Assembly: GCA_032251455.1 (NCBI GenBank)
Contig: JAVVEG010000024.1
Coordinates: 1 to 31,759 of the forward strand
Length of the DNA: 31,759 nt
Direction: 5' to 3'
Source: JAVVEG01 sp032251455
Lineage (GTDB): Bacteria > Pseudomonadota > Gammaproteobacteria > Pseudomonadales > Pseudohongiellaceae
The notes below the pieces were generated by a model. That model worked only from the letters and a program-made list of their open reading frames with translations, was not told the DNA's origin and made no database searches. Made by a program: the position numbers and the translations under genes. Below are positions 31,522 to 31,759 of the stretch, piece after piece (the first letter of the stretch is position 1; each line of letters starts with the position of its first letter).

Positions 31522-31759
31522 ATGCGCACGGTCGTCGGCATCCGCCCAAATCCGCAGCAGGCGAAACGGGCCCGCCAGGCTTCCAGCCACAGCGAAGCGC
31601 CTACGCCCACGGTCTGGTTCGCGTCGTGGCGTCAACTGGCCGGCGTGCTGTCGGACGAGAACCGGGCCCTGCTGCGCCTGATGCAGGAGAAGCAGCCGCG
31701 CACAGTACTGGAACTGGCTGAACTCTCCGGCCGCGCGGCCAGCAATCTGTCGCGCACGC
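31522..31759 (+). CDS. HTH regulator, HVO_A0114/TumA-like, 3'-truncated by window edge
   Basis: The ATG at 31522 has GAGGG 5 bases upstream; an ATG at 31510 is a weaker choice. The visible 79 residues read RTVVGIRPNPQQAKRARQA, VWFASWRQLAGVLSDENRALLRLM and ELAELSGRAASNLSRT, the winged-HTH pattern of short regulators often found as antitoxin partners of DUF6516 (TumE-like) toxins. No toxin gene is visible directly upstream, so it would have to lie beyond the window or be absent. The 70 bases upstream hold no clear promoter. Confidence 0.7.
   Translation, partial: MRTVVGIRPNPQQAKRARQASSHSEAPTPTVWFASWRQLAGVLSDENRALLRLMQEKQPRTVLELAELSGRAASNLSRT

Overview
The window reads as chromosomal DNA from a gammaproteobacterium, probably free-living and perhaps marine. 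The evidence is a glrK-qseG-glrR (qseEGF) type sigma-54 two-component operon, an L-lactate permease, a SulP/STAS transporter, lipoproteins, OmpA and a lemA/M48 pair. I cannot name a genus. The sequence enters inside a dehydrogenase gene, leaves inside a regulator gene, and has a 100-N assembly gap at 23259-23358.

Layout. 1-786: end of a 2-hydroxyacid dehydrogenase. Its last ~40 coding bases plus ~20 downstream bases recur at 2284-2345, bracketing a visibly more AT-rich pair of unknown exported genes. 2615-3980 (minus): a 48-aa membrane protein missed by length cut-offs, a glycine-zipper lipoprotein and a BON-domain protein. 4336-7717: glrK-qseG-glrR with TAATG overlaps. 8000-13039: exported EF-hand protein; DUF5666-like protein, trypsin-like protease and a small exported protein; then an outer-membrane barrel and an OmpA-family protein. 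13101-17622: DoxX-like membrane protein, unknown membrane protein in a possible cassette, cation transporter, small membrane protein and diguanylate cyclase. 17645-26059: SulP transporter, RHH regulator overlapping an exported haloalkane dehalogenase, PEBP protein, cytochrome c/PQQ-propeller dehydrogenase (gapped), methyltransferase, NTF2-like protein and an alpha/beta hydrolase. 26121-31759: M48 protease with LemA, lactate permease, a broken WYL regulator and the start of an HTH regulator.

Main result. Four strict matches to the sigma-54 promoter TGGCAYRN4TTGCW lie within about 7 kb around glrR, each in an intergenic region and pointing at an envelope gene or operon: the BON protein (minus strand), the EF-hand protein, the DUF5666-protease-small protein operon, and the barrel-OmpA pair. 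All four end in TTGCT. By my arithmetic about 0.03 such matches are expected by chance in the whole window on both strands. I infer that the GlrK/GlrR system here sits inside its own regulon of cell-envelope proteins. Within it, the small exported protein encoded by the last gene of the protease operon resembles the N-terminal segment of the protease, suggesting a propeptide- or inhibitor-like partner.

A second theme is the abundance of short tandem duplications (6-18 bp units), both inside genes (GEGDE, SSQT and TE repeats) and between genes, mainly from 24.7 kb onward.
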